A stretch of 64,000 nucleotides of DNA from Acidimicrobiaceae bacterium. GTDB lineage: Bacteria; Actinomycetota; Acidimicrobiia; Acidimicrobiales; Ilumatobacteraceae. The notes beneath the pieces are model-generated. The model made no database searches. It saw only the letters and a program-made list of their open reading frames with translations, and was not told where the DNA came from. Within the stretch, counting starts at the first letter, position 1. Each line of letters begins with the position of its first letter. The position numbers were made by a program, and so were the translations under genes. The stretch spans positions 1 to 64,000 of the forward strand of contig JACJWF010000007.1 in the NCBI GenBank assembly GCA_020637295.1, written 5' to 3'. This document shows positions 38,677 to 47,982 of the stretch, in pieces.

Positions 38677-39618
38677 CTACGCGGCGCGGCCCTTCCACGG
38701 CAGAGGCCGCTCGGCGAACACCTCGGACACCTCCACCGCGATCTCCACGAACCGCTGGGCCACGGGGGAGAGGGTGCGTCCGGCACGCCAGGCGATGGAC
38801 ACCCGGCGGCTCTCCAGCGCCGGCCGCAATGGGTGCAGCTCGATGCCCGGGTCGTCCGGCTCCACGCACAGCAGCGGCATCACCGCCACGCCCAGCCCGG
38901 CCTTCACCATCGCGCTGACCGTGCCGTTGTCGTTCGTGCGGAACACATAGTTGGGTTCCAGCCCGGCGCTTCGCAGGCCCGTCTCGTTGAGCAGCTGGCA
39001 GGAGTTGGCGTGCTGTCCCACCATCGGCACCTCGGCCAGGTCCGCCAGGCGTACCGGCCCCGGCTTGTACTCGCCCGGCCGGGTGACCAGCACGAACGGA
39101 TCCTCGAACAGCCGGCGGCTCTCGAACTGCCCCGTCCAGTCGCCGACCACGAAGCTGAGGTCCAGCTCGCCGCTGCCCAGCGCCACGTCCAGCTCGTCGT
39201 CCAGGTCGCTCTCGTACAGCAGGATCTGCACGTCGGGGAACTCCTGGCGCATCCGCCCCACCACCAGCGGCAGCACCTTCGCCGACACGCTCTGGTAGGT
39301 GCCCACGGTGATCTGGCCGACCTCGCCCGTGCGGAACCGGTCCAGGTCCTCGCCGATGGCACCCACCCGGGCCAGTAGCTCCCGCGCCGGGCCGAGCAGG
39401 TGGTGGCCCAGCGGTGTCAGCTCCACCGGGCGGGGCCCACCCGGGCGGTCGAACAGCTTGCCGTCCACCAGCCGCTCCAGCGAGGCGATCTGCTGGCTGA
39501 TGGCGGACTGGGTGTAGCCCAGCTTCTCCGCCGCCTTGCCGAAGGTACCCTCGTTGGCCACCGCGTCGAAGGCCACCAGGTGCCGCATCTCGAGGTCGCG
39601 CAGGTTCGTCATGACCAT
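38677..39618 (-). CDS. LysR family transcriptional regulator
   Basis: Regulator of 313 residues. The helix-turn-helix region is AVANEGTFGKAAEKLGYTQ then SAISQQIASLERLVDGKLF, near residues 18-55. The periplasmic-binding-like effector domain follows (ITVGTYQSVSAKVLPLVV). It is divergent from a small gene at 39746. GTAAC and GTTACC pieces in the gap (39619-39745) may be part of its binding site. The effector is unknown. Confidence 0.88.
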   Translation of the reverse strand: MVMTNLRDLEMRHLVAFDAVANEGTFGKAAEKLGYTQSAISQQIASLERLVDGKLFDRPGGPRPVELTPLGHHLLGPARELLARVGAIGEDLDRFRTGEVGQITVGTYQSVSAKVLPLVVGRMRQEFPDVQILLYESDLDDELDVALGSGELDLSFVVGDWTGQFESRRLFEDPFVLVTRPGEYKPGPVRLADLAEVPMVGQHANSCQLLNETGLRSAGLEPNYVFRTNDNGTVSAMVKAGLGVAVMPLLCVEPDDPGIELHPLRPALESRRVSIAWRAGRTLSPVAQRFVEIAVEVSEVFAERPLPWKGRAA

Positions 39619-39745
39619 CAGGGTAACTGATGATCAACGGCGCAGTTCATCACGATGGTCGGACATCGGAAGCATTCGTTTCGGTGATGGTTACCAGTAG
39701 AGATCATCGCTAGTGATGGACATCATCCGTCCGTATCGTGACCTC

Positions 39746-40003
39746 ATGACCCTCCACGACACCTTCAGCCAGCTCGACCTCCTCGCCGGTCACATCGACC
39801 GCTTCGGCTACGACGACGTGGCCCAGCAGTACCTGCGCCAGCTGCGCCGCCCCGCCATGGAGGCCGGCGTTCCCCAGCCGATGGTCGACCTGCTCACCGA
39901 CACCGCCACGCCCACGCCCGTGCGCAACCGGGCGTTCGGTCACATCGCCAGCCTCATCGCCCGCCACCTCCGCCGTGGCGACCACTCCGCCTGCGCCGCC
40001 TGA
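39746..40003 (+). CDS. Small hypothetical protein
   Basis: Predicted soluble helical protein of 85 residues, beginning MTLHDTFSQLDLLAGHIDRF and ending RHLRRGDHSACAA. No family is recognised. It is divergent from the LysR gene and may be its target. An in-frame upstream start at 39713 is possible but lies in the likely promoter. Confidence 0.5.
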   Translation: MTLHDTFSQLDLLAGHIDRFGYDDVAQQYLRQLRRPAMEAGVPQPMVDLLTDTATPTPVRNRAFGHIASLIARHLRRGDHSACAA

Positions 40004-40055
40004 CCCGCCGACCTCGTATCGGCAAGACTGCATCCGTACGAACGGAGGGCACGGC

Positions 40056-40271
40056 ATGGGTCTGTTGGCACGAGGCGGGGAAGACAGCAAGCAACCGGCG
40101 AACAAGCGCGCCGCCGGCGGTCCGCCCGAAGGTGAGCCCGGCGAGACGGTCACGGTGATGATCACCGACGTGTTCCCACCCCTGGTGATCATGGCCGAGG
40201 TGATGGAGGACGGCTGGTTCGCCGACGAGGTCTACGCCCAGATCGAGGCGGCCCGCGCCGCCAAGGACTGA
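40056..40271 (+). CDS. Small hypothetical protein
   Basis: Protein of 71 residues with a charged, Pro/Gly-rich first half and a second half VTVMITDVFPPLVIMAEVME that looks folded. GGAGGG lies six bases before the ATG. It ends two bases before the end of the convergent tryptophanase gene. No family is recognised. Confidence 0.55.
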   Translation: MGLLARGGEDSKQPANKRAAGGPPEGEPGETVTVMITDVFPPLVIMAEVMEDGWFADEVYAQIEAARAAKD

Positions 40272-40272
40272 C

Positions 40273-41649
40273 CTACACCGCTTCGAACCGCGCGCTGAAG
40301 TGGCGCAGCGCCGGGGGTTCGTCGACGATCCGGTAGCCGGGCAGGTCGGCGGCGTGTTGGGCCACCCACGTCACGACCTCCACCACATAGTCGATGTGGC
40401 TCTGGGTGTACGTGCGGCGGGGGATGGCCAGGCGCACGAGGTCCATGGCGGCGGGCGACTCGCTGCCGTCGGGGTGCCGCCCGAACATCACCGTGCCGAT
40501 CTCGCAGCCGCGGATCCCGCCCTCGCGGTACAGCGCGATGGCCAGCGACTGGCCCGGGTACTGGAGCGGCGGGATGTGCGGCAGCAGCGCCCGGGCATCC
40601 AGGTACACGGCGTGCCCGCCGGCGGGCTTCATCACCGGCACGCCTGCGGCATCCAGCGCGTCGGCCAGGTAGCCGGTGCTGCGGATGCGGTAGTGCAGGT
40701 AGTGCTCGTCCACGACCTCCTTCAGGCCCTGGGCGATGGCCTCCAGGTCGCGCCCGGCCAGCCCGCCGTACGTGGGGAAGCCCTCGGTGAGGATCAGCAG
40801 GTTGCGGCACTCGGTGGCCCAGGCGTCGTCGTTCATCGCCAGCCACCCGCCGATGTTGGCCAGCCCGTCCTTCTTGGCGCTCATCGTCATCCCGTCGGCC
40901 AGCGAGGCCATCTCCCGCACGATCTCGCGGATCGACCGGCCCTTCTGCCCGTCCTCGCGCTCGTGGATGAACCAGGCGTTCTCGGCGAACCGGCAGGCGT
41001 CGAGGAACAGCGGCAGCCCGTACCGGTCGCACACCTCGCGCACCGCCCGCAGGTTGGCCAGCGACACCGGCTGCCCACCGCCGGAGTTGTTGGTGATGGT
41101 CATGAACACGACCGGCACGTGCTCCGGGCCGCGCTCGCGGATCAGCGTGTCCAGCGCCTCGACGTCCATGTTCCCCTTGAACGGGTGGATCACGTCGGGC
41201 TGCCGGCCCTCGGGGATCACCAGGTCCACCGCCTCGGCGCCGGTGTGCTCGATGTTGGCCCGCGTGGTGTCGAAGTGGGTGTTGTTCGGCACCACCTTGC
41301 CGGGCCCGCCGATGACCGTGAACAGGATCTTCTCCGCCGCCCGCCCCTGGTGCGTCGGGATGACGTGCCGGTAGGGGAACAGGTTCTGCACCGCGGCGAG
41401 GAACCTGAACCACGACGGTGACCCGGCGTAGCTCTCGTCGCCGTGCTGCACCGCCGCCCACTGGTCCCGCGACATCGCGCCGGTGCCGGAGTCCGTGAGC
41501 AGGTCGATCAGCACGTGCTCGGCGCGCAGGTTGAACAGGTTGTTGCCGGCTTCCTCGAGGTGCTCGTTGCGCTCCCTGACCGAGGGGAAGCGCACCGGCT
41601 CCACCGAATGGATCCGGAACGGTTCGATGATCGTGTTCCAGCGGTGCAC
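40273..41649 (-). CDS. Tryptophanase/tyrosine phenol-lyase family beta-eliminating lyase
   Basis: PLP enzyme of 458 residues, full length for the family. Key stretches are IPTHQGRAAEKILFTVIGG, NNTHFDTTRANIEHTGAEAV, TNNSGGGQPVSLANLR, and MSAKKDGLANIGGW with the PLP Lys. It splits tryptophan to indole, pyruvate and ammonia, or tyrosine to phenol; the sequence alone does not settle which. It starts at GTG 41649, 14 bases after the TetR stop, so both are probably cotranscribed. Confidence 0.9.
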   Translation of the reverse strand: MHRWNTIIEPFRIHSVEPVRFPSVRERNEHLEEAGNNLFNLRAEHVLIDLLTDSGTGAMSRDQWAAVQHGDESYAGSPSWFRFLAAVQNLFPYRHVIPTHQGRAAEKILFTVIGGPGKVVPNNTHFDTTRANIEHTGAEAVDLVIPEGRQPDVIHPFKGNMDVEALDTLIRERGPEHVPVVFMTITNNSGGGQPVSLANLRAVREVCDRYGLPLFLDACRFAENAWFIHEREDGQKGRSIREIVREMASLADGMTMSAKKDGLANIGGWLAMNDDAWATECRNLLILTEGFPTYGGLAGRDLEAIAQGLKEVVDEHYLHYRIRSTGYLADALDAAGVPVMKPAGGHAVYLDARALLPHIPPLQYPGQSLAIALYREGGIRGCEIGTVMFGRHPDGSESPAAMDLVRLAIPRRTYTQSHIDYVVEVVTWVAQHAADLPGYRIVDEPPALRHFSARFEAV

Positions 41650-41663
41650 GACCGCGACGGTAC

Positions 41664-42317
41664 TCAGGTGCGGGCGGCCAACGCGTCGAGGATCAGGTCC
41701 AGCCCGTAGTCGAACTCGGCCGAGAAGTCGTACCCCGGCTGCAGCACGTGCGCCGTCGTGAACTCGTTGAGGTGCGGGTACTCGGCGGCAGGGAAGTGCT
41801 CGATCATCGCGGTTGCCACGGCCGCCGCTTCCTCCGGCGTGTCGAACGGCAGGCCGGCCTCCTGGAGCGCGAAGCCGTAGATGAACGCGTCGATCAGCGC
41901 GTAGGCGTGGGCGGTCATCGCGATCGACAGGCCCCCACCGCGCAGGCAGGCCAGCACCGCATCGTGGTGGCGCAGCGTCGCCGGGCCCGGGTTGGTGCGC
42001 GTCTCCATCAGCGGCGCCGCCCACGGGTGGCGGGCCAGCACGTCCCTGGCCGACCGGCTGCGCACCCGCAGCGCCGCCCGCCACTCCATCCCCTCCGGGG
42101 GTAGGGCGATCTCGGCGAAGACGTGATCCACCATCCCGTCGATGATCTGCTCCTTGCCGGCGACGTGGTGGTAGAGCGCCATCGGCTTGACCCCCAGGCG
42201 CTCGGCGAGTGCCCGGATCGTCAGCGGGTGGATGCCCACCTCGTCGGCGAGCGCGACGGCACCCTCGATCACCCGCTGGCGGGTGAGGGGAGTGCGGCGG
42301 GTGTCGGTGGTCGTCAT
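41664..42317 (-). CDS. TetR family regulator with TetR_C domain
   Basis: Repressor of 217 residues. The DNA-binding part has IHPLTIRALAERLGVKPMAL then YHHVAGKEQIIDGMVD, as in classical TetR proteins. Two near-perfect palindromes lie directly upstream, between it and the divergent oxidoreductase gene, and are surely its operators. It likely controls both the oxidoreductase and the lyase that follows it. Confidence 0.9.
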   Translation of the reverse strand: MTTTDTRRTPLTRQRVIEGAVALADEVGIHPLTIRALAERLGVKPMALYHHVAGKEQIIDGMVDHVFAEIALPPEGMEWRAALRVRSRSARDVLARHPWAAPLMETRTNPGPATLRHHDAVLACLRGGGLSIAMTAHAYALIDAFIYGFALQEAGLPFDTPEEAAAVATAMIEHFPAAEYPHLNEFTTAHVLQPGYDFSAEFDYGLDLILDALAART

Positions 42318-42359
42318 GGGGTGCTCCGTGGGACTGCGGACGGAAGGGCCTTGCCGAAT

Positions 42360-42405
42360 CGTACTTAGTACGGTAAGGTCCCGTCCAGCAACCGTACTAA
42401 GTACG
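42360..42405. promoter_or_regulatory. Two 13-bp palindromic TetR operators
   Basis: CGTACTTAGTACG (42360-42372) and CGTACTAAGTACG (42393-42405) are symmetric apart from the central base. Their centres are 33 bases apart, three helical turns, so two dimers can sit on the same face. They lie between the divergent TetR and oxidoreductase genes. Confidence 0.85.
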
Positions 42406-42436
42406 CCCATGAGGGCGGGTCCAGGAAGGACACAGC

Positions 42437-43471
42437 ATGACGACGACGACCACTTCGAACCAGCCCGCCGCGACGCCGCAGCTGCCGGAGACGATGCGGG
42501 CGGTGGCCCACGACGAGTACGGCGCACCCGAGACGCTGGAGATGCGCACCATGCCCCTCCCCGCCCCCGGTGAGGGGGAGGTCCTCCTCGCCGTGGAGGC
42601 TGCCGGCATCGACCGCGGCACCTGGCACCTCACCACCGGCCTGCCCTACGCCGTGCGGGTGGCCGGCTTCGGCGTGCGCCGCCCGAAGCAGCCCGTCGCC
42701 GGCATGGATGTGGCCGGCACCGTGGTGGCCCTCGGCCCCGGGGTCACCCGCTTCGCCGTCGGCGACACGGTGTTCGGCATCGGCTCGGGGAGCTGGGCCG
42801 ACTACGCCGTGGCCAAGGCCGCCAAGCTGGCCCACCGCCCCGCCGGCATCACCGCCGAGCAGGCCGCGGCCGTCCCGATCTCCGGCCTCACCGCGTTGCA
42901 GGCCCTCCGCGACGCGGCGAAGGTCCAGCCCGGCCAGCGTGTCCTCGTGCTCGGCGCCTCCGGGGGCGTCGGCAGCTTCGCCGTGCAGATCGCCGCCCAC
43001 CTCGGCGCCATCGTCAGCGGCGTCGCCAGCGCGGCGAAGGCCGACTTCGTGCGCTCGCTGGGCGCCGCCGACGTCATCGACTACGCCCGCGAAGACGCCT
43101 TGGACGGCAGCGTCCGCTACGACGTCATCATCGACACCGGTGGCCGCAACCCGCTGCGCCGCCTGCGCCGTGCGCTGACCCCGAAGGGCACGCTGGTGAT
43201 CGTCGGCGGCGAGGACGGCAACCGGATCACCGGTGGCTTCGGCCGCCAACTCCGCGCCCCGCTGCTGAGCCTCTTCGTGTCGCAGCGGATGACTCCGTTC
43301 GTCTCCAAGGAGCGCGGCGGCGACATCGAGGTCCTCGCCGGGATGCTGGCCGCCGGGCACGTGCGCGCGGCCGTCGACCGGGTGGTCCCCCTCGACCAGG
43401 CCGCGACCGCGCTGGCCGACCTGGCCGAGGGCCGGGTGCGCGGCAAGGCCGTCGTGCGGGTTGCTGCCTGA
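42437..43471 (+). CDS. Zinc-independent NAD(P)-dependent MDR oxidoreductase
   Basis: Medium-chain reductase of 344 residues in the quinone oxidoreductase-like branch. The nucleotide-binding loop is VLGASGGVGSFAVQIAAHLG; substrate-domain stretches include VAGMDVAGTVVALGPGVTRF. The zinc ligands of alcohol dehydrogenases are missing. GGAAGGA precedes the ATG. It is controlled by the adjacent TetR operators and probably reduces enones or quinones. Confidence 0.9.
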   Translation: MTTTTTSNQPAATPQLPETMRAVAHDEYGAPETLEMRTMPLPAPGEGEVLLAVEAAGIDRGTWHLTTGLPYAVRVAGFGVRRPKQPVAGMDVAGTVVALGPGVTRFAVGDTVFGIGSGSWADYAVAKAAKLAHRPAGITAEQAAAVPISGLTALQALRDAAKVQPGQRVLVLGASGGVGSFAVQIAAHLGAIVSGVASAAKADFVRSLGAADVIDYAREDALDGSVRYDVIIDTGGRNPLRRLRRALTPKGTLVIVGGEDGNRITGGFGRQLRAPLLSLFVSQRMTPFVSKERGGDIEVLAGMLAAGHVRAAVDRVVPLDQAATALADLAEGRVRGKAVVRVAA

Positions 43472-43485
43472 CGCGACCGCGGCAG

Positions 43486-45234
43486 TTAGGGCAGCTCGAC
43501 GACCGTCACGGTGCCGAGGTCGCCGTTGACCTCCACCAGCGCGCCGTCGGGGATCCGCTCCGTCGCCTCGTTGACCGACACCACGCAGGGGATCCCCAGC
43601 TCGCGGCTGACGATGATCGCGTGGCTCAGCGGGGCGCCGACGTTGACCACCACGGCGGCCGCCGGCACGAACAGCGGGGTCCACGCCGGGTCGGTCATCG
43701 GGGCGATCAGCACGTCGCCGGGCTCCAGCGCCGTCGGGTCCGACGGGTCCAGCACCACCCGCGCCCGCCCGCGGGCCACACCCGGGCAGCCGGGCAGGCC
43801 ACTCAGCGAGTCGCCGACGGCGGCAGTCGGTGCACGGTGCTCGCCGCGCTTCGGCCACGTCGTGTTGGACGGCGGCGCCGAGTCGAACAGGAACGGAGGC
43901 TCCAGCGACTCCAGCCACGCCAGGTGGGCCTTGCGGGCGGCCACCAACTCACGCGTGCCCGTCAGCCGGCCGTCCACCAGGGCCTGCAGCTCGTCGGTGA
44001 ACAGCATGCAGACGTCGCGGGGCTCGTCCAACTCGCCGCGGCCGGCGGCCCGGCGGCCGATCTCCCACACCGCCATCCGCACTTCCTGGATGACCCGGAT
44101 GATGTTGGTCTTGGAGCGCTCCCGGCCGGCCAGGAACGTGCCGGCGGACGCCAGCGCGGCCTGGAACTGGCCCAGGGTCTCCGGGTCGCCCTCCAACATC
44201 GCGGCGATCTCGCCACCGATCCGCAGGCGTTCCGCTTCGGCGACGGAGTGGTGCAGGTGGGGCGCTGCACTGTCGTCCGAGCCGCGCATGCGGTCCACCG
44301 CGGCCAGCGCGATGTCCGGCCGGGTCTCCCACGTGTGCGAGTGGATGTCCCACTCATTGGGGCCACGTGACCCGAACTCGGCGAGGAACTCGTCCAGCGT
44401 GGCGAGGAACACCGCCACGTCCGCCGCCGCGGCGTCGGCGCGCAGCCGGTCGTGCAGCCGGTCGATGCCGGCGTCGAAGTGGGCCGTCAACGCTGCGCTG
44501 GCCCGCACCACGCGGGACAGTTCCCACATCGCCGACGACGGCGCGGCCGAGTCCACACCACCCAGCCCGGCCAGCAGGCGCATCGTGTCCGTCGGCCGGC
44601 CGACGGCGGCGCACACCGCACCGATCACCCCGGGCGCGATCGAGGCCGCACCCGACTGGTTGATGTGCTGGTCGAACAGGGACCGGATCATCGGCTTCAG
44701 CGCCGTCGCCAGCGCCAGCAGGTCCGCATCGCTGGTCGCGGCCAGGTCAGGCCGGGCGGCGCGCACGGCGCGGGCGGCCAGACGGTCGGCCTCCAGTTCG
44801 CTCTGGTCGCGGTCGCCCATCACCCACCCGAGCCAGCCGCCCATCTTCTCCGTCGTCGCCATGTTCTCGTGCCACGGTTCGGCCTCGTAGGGCGGGATGC
44901 CGGGGTGGCCGGCGAAGTAGGCGGCGTCCAGCGCCTCGGGCGTGAAGCCCGGCGTGCGCACGGCCCACACCCGCAGGATGGTGATGCCGAGGTAGGCGTA
45001 GCCACCGAACACGCCCATGACCTCCGGGCGGATGCGGTCGACCTCCTCGTCCAGGATCCCGAGGCGGTTGACCATGCAGTCCCGCCAGCCGAGGATGGTG
45101 CCGCCCTCGAACACGAGGTCCCATCCCAGCGGGCTGGGTGGGTCCGGCAGCACCTCGCCCACGTTCGCCCTCGTCCAGAAACCCCGTGCAGGGCTGTAGA
45201 CGTTGTCGTCGATCCACCTGTCCACCGCAGCCAT
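43486..45234 (-). CDS. PEP-utilising mobile (swivelling His) domain protein
   Basis: Protein of 582 residues. The C-terminal region has GCPGVARGRARVV and NVGAPLSHAIIVSRELGIPC, the swivelling phospho-histidine domain found in rifampicin phosphotransferases and PEP synthases. The N-terminal 450 residues are helical and resemble the linker region of such proteins. No ATP-grasp domain is encoded here, so it cannot be a full phosphotransferase alone. The partner or role is unknown. Confidence 0.8.
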   Translation of the reverse strand: MAAVDRWIDDNVYSPARGFWTRANVGEVLPDPPSPLGWDLVFEGGTILGWRDCMVNRLGILDEEVDRIRPEVMGVFGGYAYLGITILRVWAVRTPGFTPEALDAAYFAGHPGIPPYEAEPWHENMATTEKMGGWLGWVMGDRDQSELEADRLAARAVRAARPDLAATSDADLLALATALKPMIRSLFDQHINQSGAASIAPGVIGAVCAAVGRPTDTMRLLAGLGGVDSAAPSSAMWELSRVVRASAALTAHFDAGIDRLHDRLRADAAAADVAVFLATLDEFLAEFGSRGPNEWDIHSHTWETRPDIALAAVDRMRGSDDSAAPHLHHSVAEAERLRIGGEIAAMLEGDPETLGQFQAALASAGTFLAGRERSKTNIIRVIQEVRMAVWEIGRRAAGRGELDEPRDVCMLFTDELQALVDGRLTGTRELVAARKAHLAWLESLEPPFLFDSAPPSNTTWPKRGEHRAPTAAVGDSLSGLPGCPGVARGRARVVLDPSDPTALEPGDVLIAPMTDPAWTPLFVPAAAVVVNVGAPLSHAIIVSRELGIPCVVSVNEATERIPDGALVEVNGDLGTVTVVELP

Positions 45235-45246
45235 TCGAGCCCCCTC

Positions 45247-45957
45247 TCAGCCGGCAGTTCGTGCCATGGTACGCGTCGCCGCGACCATGGCATCGAACAT
45301 CGCCAGCAGATGGGGTGCGCGCTCGGCCACCGCGGCCCGTTGGCGCTCCACCGCGGCGTCGTCACCGCGGGCCACCGGGCCGGTGATCGCGGCCGGCCCG
45401 CCGAGGGCCGCCCAGTTCTCCAGCGACGCCCTCACGAGCGGGAGGAGGATCCGCCGGTCCATGCCGGCGGTGGCCAGGACGGTCTCGGCGGCGTCCTCCA
45501 GCGTGACCAGGAAGTTGGAGGCGATGGATGCCGCCGCGTGGTAGGCCGCGCGGTCCTCGTCGGCCACCTCGTAGGCGTCCATCTCCAACAATTCCGCCAG
45601 GTGACGGGCGAAGGCGAGCGCCCGGGGAGTGGAACCGGCGACCGCCGCGCCCGCGCCGGCGAACATCGCTCCCTCACGGGTGACCGTCATCAGCGGATGC
45701 ATGCCGAACGCTTCGTGCGGGGCCAGCAGGTCCAACCCCCATGCTCCGGCGCAGTGGCCGACCAGTGGCCCAGGATGCACGACCGCCGCGGCGACGCTGA
45801 TCTCCCGGTCCGGGACGGCCAGCAGCACGGCATCGAAGCCGCGACCGTCGAAGCCGCGACCGAACGGGCCGGCCGCGTCCGGGAGGGCGGCCACCAGCGC
45901 AGCGCCCATCCGGCCGGCGCCGACGACGGCGAGGCGGAGGTCGGGTGCCGCGGTCAC
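45247..45957 (-). CDS. Rossmann-like plus DUF2520 protein
   Basis: Protein of 236 residues. The N-terminal dinucleotide-binding motif is VVGAGRMGAALVAALPD. The C-terminal DUF2520 domain has FGMHPLMTV and YHAAASIASNFLVTL. Such proteins resemble ketopantoate or pyrroline carboxylate reductases. A duplicated GFDGRGFD stretch follows the first helix. It lies three bases from the old-yellow-enzyme gene on the same strand. Confidence 0.82.
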   Translation of the reverse strand: MTAAPDLRLAVVGAGRMGAALVAALPDAAGPFGRGFDGRGFDAVLLAVPDREISVAAAVVHPGPLVGHCAGAWGLDLLAPHEAFGMHPLMTVTREGAMFAGAGAAVAGSTPRALAFARHLAELLEMDAYEVADEDRAAYHAAASIASNFLVTLEDAAETVLATAGMDRRILLPLVRASLENWAALGGPAAITGPVARGDDAAVERQRAAVAERAPHLLAMFDAMVAATRTMARTAG

Positions 45958-45960
45958 CGG

Positions 45961-47040
45961 TCAGGTCCCAGCCACGAACCCGCGGAAGTTGGAGGACAGG
46001 TACTCGACGAACGCCGGCGACACGCCCTCGCCCGCCAGCACCTCCGGGGTGACCGGAGGACGGCGGGGCTCGAACCCGGGGTTGGCGAGGAGGCGGGGGT
46101 AGTCGTGGTGAAGGATGGCCACCCGCCCGAGCACGGCGATGTCCACGCCGCGGTCGAGCACCTCCTGCACATCGGCCGGGTCGTGGATCTTGCCGGCGAC
46201 GCCGAGGCGGACGTCGCCGCGGGGCTGCTCGGCGAACAGGTCCAGCAGTGGCCGGCCTTCGAACGGCCCCTCCGGGGTGGCCCGCTGGAAGTCCCACAAC
46301 GACATGTCCAGCAGGTCCACCTGGCCGCCGTCCACCAGGCGGCCGTACACCTCCACGATCTCCTCCGTCCGCATGCCGAAGCGGTCGGGCGACAGCCGCA
46401 CGGCCACGGCGAGGTCGGGCCCGCACGCCGCCCGCACCCCGTCGAGGACCTCGAACAGGAAGCGGCTGCGGTTCTCCAGCGAGCCGCCGTAGTGGTCGGT
46501 CCGCCGGTTGATCTCGGGGGAGAGGAACTGGCAGATGAGGTAGCCGTGGGCACCGTGCAGCTCCACGCCGCGGAAGCCGGCCCGCTCGGCCCGCACGGCC
46601 GCGGCCACGAAGTCCGCCACCGCCTGCTCCACCTCGGCGGTGGTGAGGGCGCGGGCGCCGGTCTCCGGATCGTCCGACGGGCACACCGGCTGGGTGCCGA
46701 TCAGGTCCGCCGGGGCCCGGTTGCCGGCGTGGTGCAACTGGGCGTAGCTGACCGTGCCCGTGGCGTTCAGCGAGGCAGCCAGCCGGGTGAGCCCGTCGAG
46801 GTGCTGGTCGCCGAAGATGCCCAGCTGGCCGGCGAAGCCCTGGCCCACCGACTGCACGTGCGCCGCGCACGTCATCGTCAGCCCGAAGCCGCCCTCGGCC
46901 CGCATCGCCAGCCAGCGGTGCTCCTCCTCCGACAGGGTGCCGTCGGCGTGGCTCTGGCGGTTGGTCAACGGGGCCAGCATCAGCCGGTTGGGCATCGCCG
47001 GCCCGCGCCGGAACGAGACAGGGTCCAGGGGGGAGGTCAT
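45961..47040 (-). CDS. NADH:flavin oxidoreductase, old yellow enzyme family
   Basis: FMN TIM-barrel enzyme of 359 residues. Typical stretches are MLAPLTNRQSHADGTLSEEE, GVELHGAHGYLICQFLSPEI and NRRTDHYGGSLENRSRFLFE. It reduces activated double bonds with NAD(P)H. The C-terminal Fe-S/FAD domains of larger members are absent. It overlaps no neighbour and is divergent from a methyltransferase. Confidence 0.92.
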   Translation of the reverse strand: MTSPLDPVSFRRGPAMPNRLMLAPLTNRQSHADGTLSEEEHRWLAMRAEGGFGLTMTCAAHVQSVGQGFAGQLGIFGDQHLDGLTRLAASLNATGTVSYAQLHHAGNRAPADLIGTQPVCPSDDPETGARALTTAEVEQAVADFVAAAVRAERAGFRGVELHGAHGYLICQFLSPEINRRTDHYGGSLENRSRFLFEVLDGVRAACGPDLAVAVRLSPDRFGMRTEEIVEVYGRLVDGGQVDLLDMSLWDFQRATPEGPFEGRPLLDLFAEQPRGDVRLGVAGKIHDPADVQEVLDRGVDIAVLGRVAILHHDYPRLLANPGFEPRRPPVTPEVLAGEGVSPAFVEYLSSNFRGFVAGT

Positions 47041-47058
47041 GCCCTTACTCTGTCAGGC

Positions 47059-47982
47059 ATGGCGCACGAGCACCCGCACGGACACGACGACGATCACAGC
47101 CGGCACGGGCACGGCCACCAGCACGGTCACGGGCACGTGCACGGGCACGACGACCCCAACTTCGACTGGGAGGCGATGGCGGACTCCCTGGAGGTGGACG
47201 GGGCGATGGCGCTGCCGCTGGTGGGTGCGGTGGTGGCCGACCTTGTGGCCGGCGGGCTGGACCCTGCGGCGGTTGGGCATGTGGTCGACGTGGGGTGTGG
47301 TCCCGGCGTGGTCACCTGTGCGCTGGCCGGGCACCTGCCCGAGGCCGCCGTCACCGCGCTGGACTCCGCCGGCCAGTTGCTCTACCGGGTGCGCCACCGT
47401 GCCGCCGGCCACAGCCTGCACGAGCGGGTGGCCACGATGGAGGCCGACCTCGAGCACGACCTGCCGGCCCTGGCACCCGCCGACCTGGTGTGGGCGTCGA
47501 TGGTCGTGCACCACGTGGCCGAACCGGTGGTGACCCTCGGGCGGCTCCTCGCCGCCCTGCGCCCCGGCGGCACGCTGGTGATGGTGGAGTTCGCCGGCAG
47601 CCCTTCCGTCCTGCCCGACGACGACCCGCTGGTGGCCGGCGGGGCGTGGGACCGCTTGGAGCACGCCGCGACCGCGTCGCTCCTCACCCGGCTCGGCTTC
47701 GACGTCATCGGCCACGACTGGCCCGCCGAACTGACGGCTGCCGGGTTCACCGGCGTCACCGATCGCGTCGTCACCTTCCACCACGACGCCCCGCTGGACG
47801 AGACCGGTCAGCGGTGGCTGGTCCGCCATGTCCGCCGCGGCCTCCAGATGGCGGGCGAGGCGCTTCCCGCCGCCGACGGTGCAGCACTGGAGGCCTTCGC
47901 CACAGCAGTGGAGGCGGGGGAGCGGCGGGATGCGTTCATGCGCGGCGAACGCCGCGTGCTCACTGCCCGGCGGCCGGGCTGA
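47059..47982 (+). CDS. SAM-dependent methyltransferase with His-rich head
   Basis: Class I methyltransferase of 307 residues. The SAM motif is VVDVGCGPGVVTCALAG. Residues 3-32 are almost only His, Gly and Asp, a likely nickel or zinc binding head as seen in metal chaperones. The 3' end overlaps the convergent MFS gene by 23 bases. The substrate is unknown. Confidence 0.85.
   Translation: MAHEHPHGHDDDHSRHGHGHQHGHGHVHGHDDPNFDWEAMADSLEVDGAMALPLVGAVVADLVAGGLDPAAVGHVVDVGCGPGVVTCALAGHLPEAAVTALDSAGQLLYRVRHRAAGHSLHERVATMEADLEHDLPALAPADLVWASMVVHHVAEPVVTLGRLLAALRPGGTLVMVEFAGSPSVLPDDDPLVAGGAWDRLEHAATASLLTRLGFDVIGHDWPAELTAAGFTGVTDRVVTFHHDAPLDETGQRWLVRHVRRGLQMAGEALPAADGAALEAFATAVEAGERRDAFMRGERRVLTARRPG

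Noticed and set aside
44452..47982. Plus-strand open frame of 1176 codons
   Set aside because: Most of it is antisense to three clear minus-strand genes; only the last 307 codons (from 47059) encode a recognisable methyltransferase.
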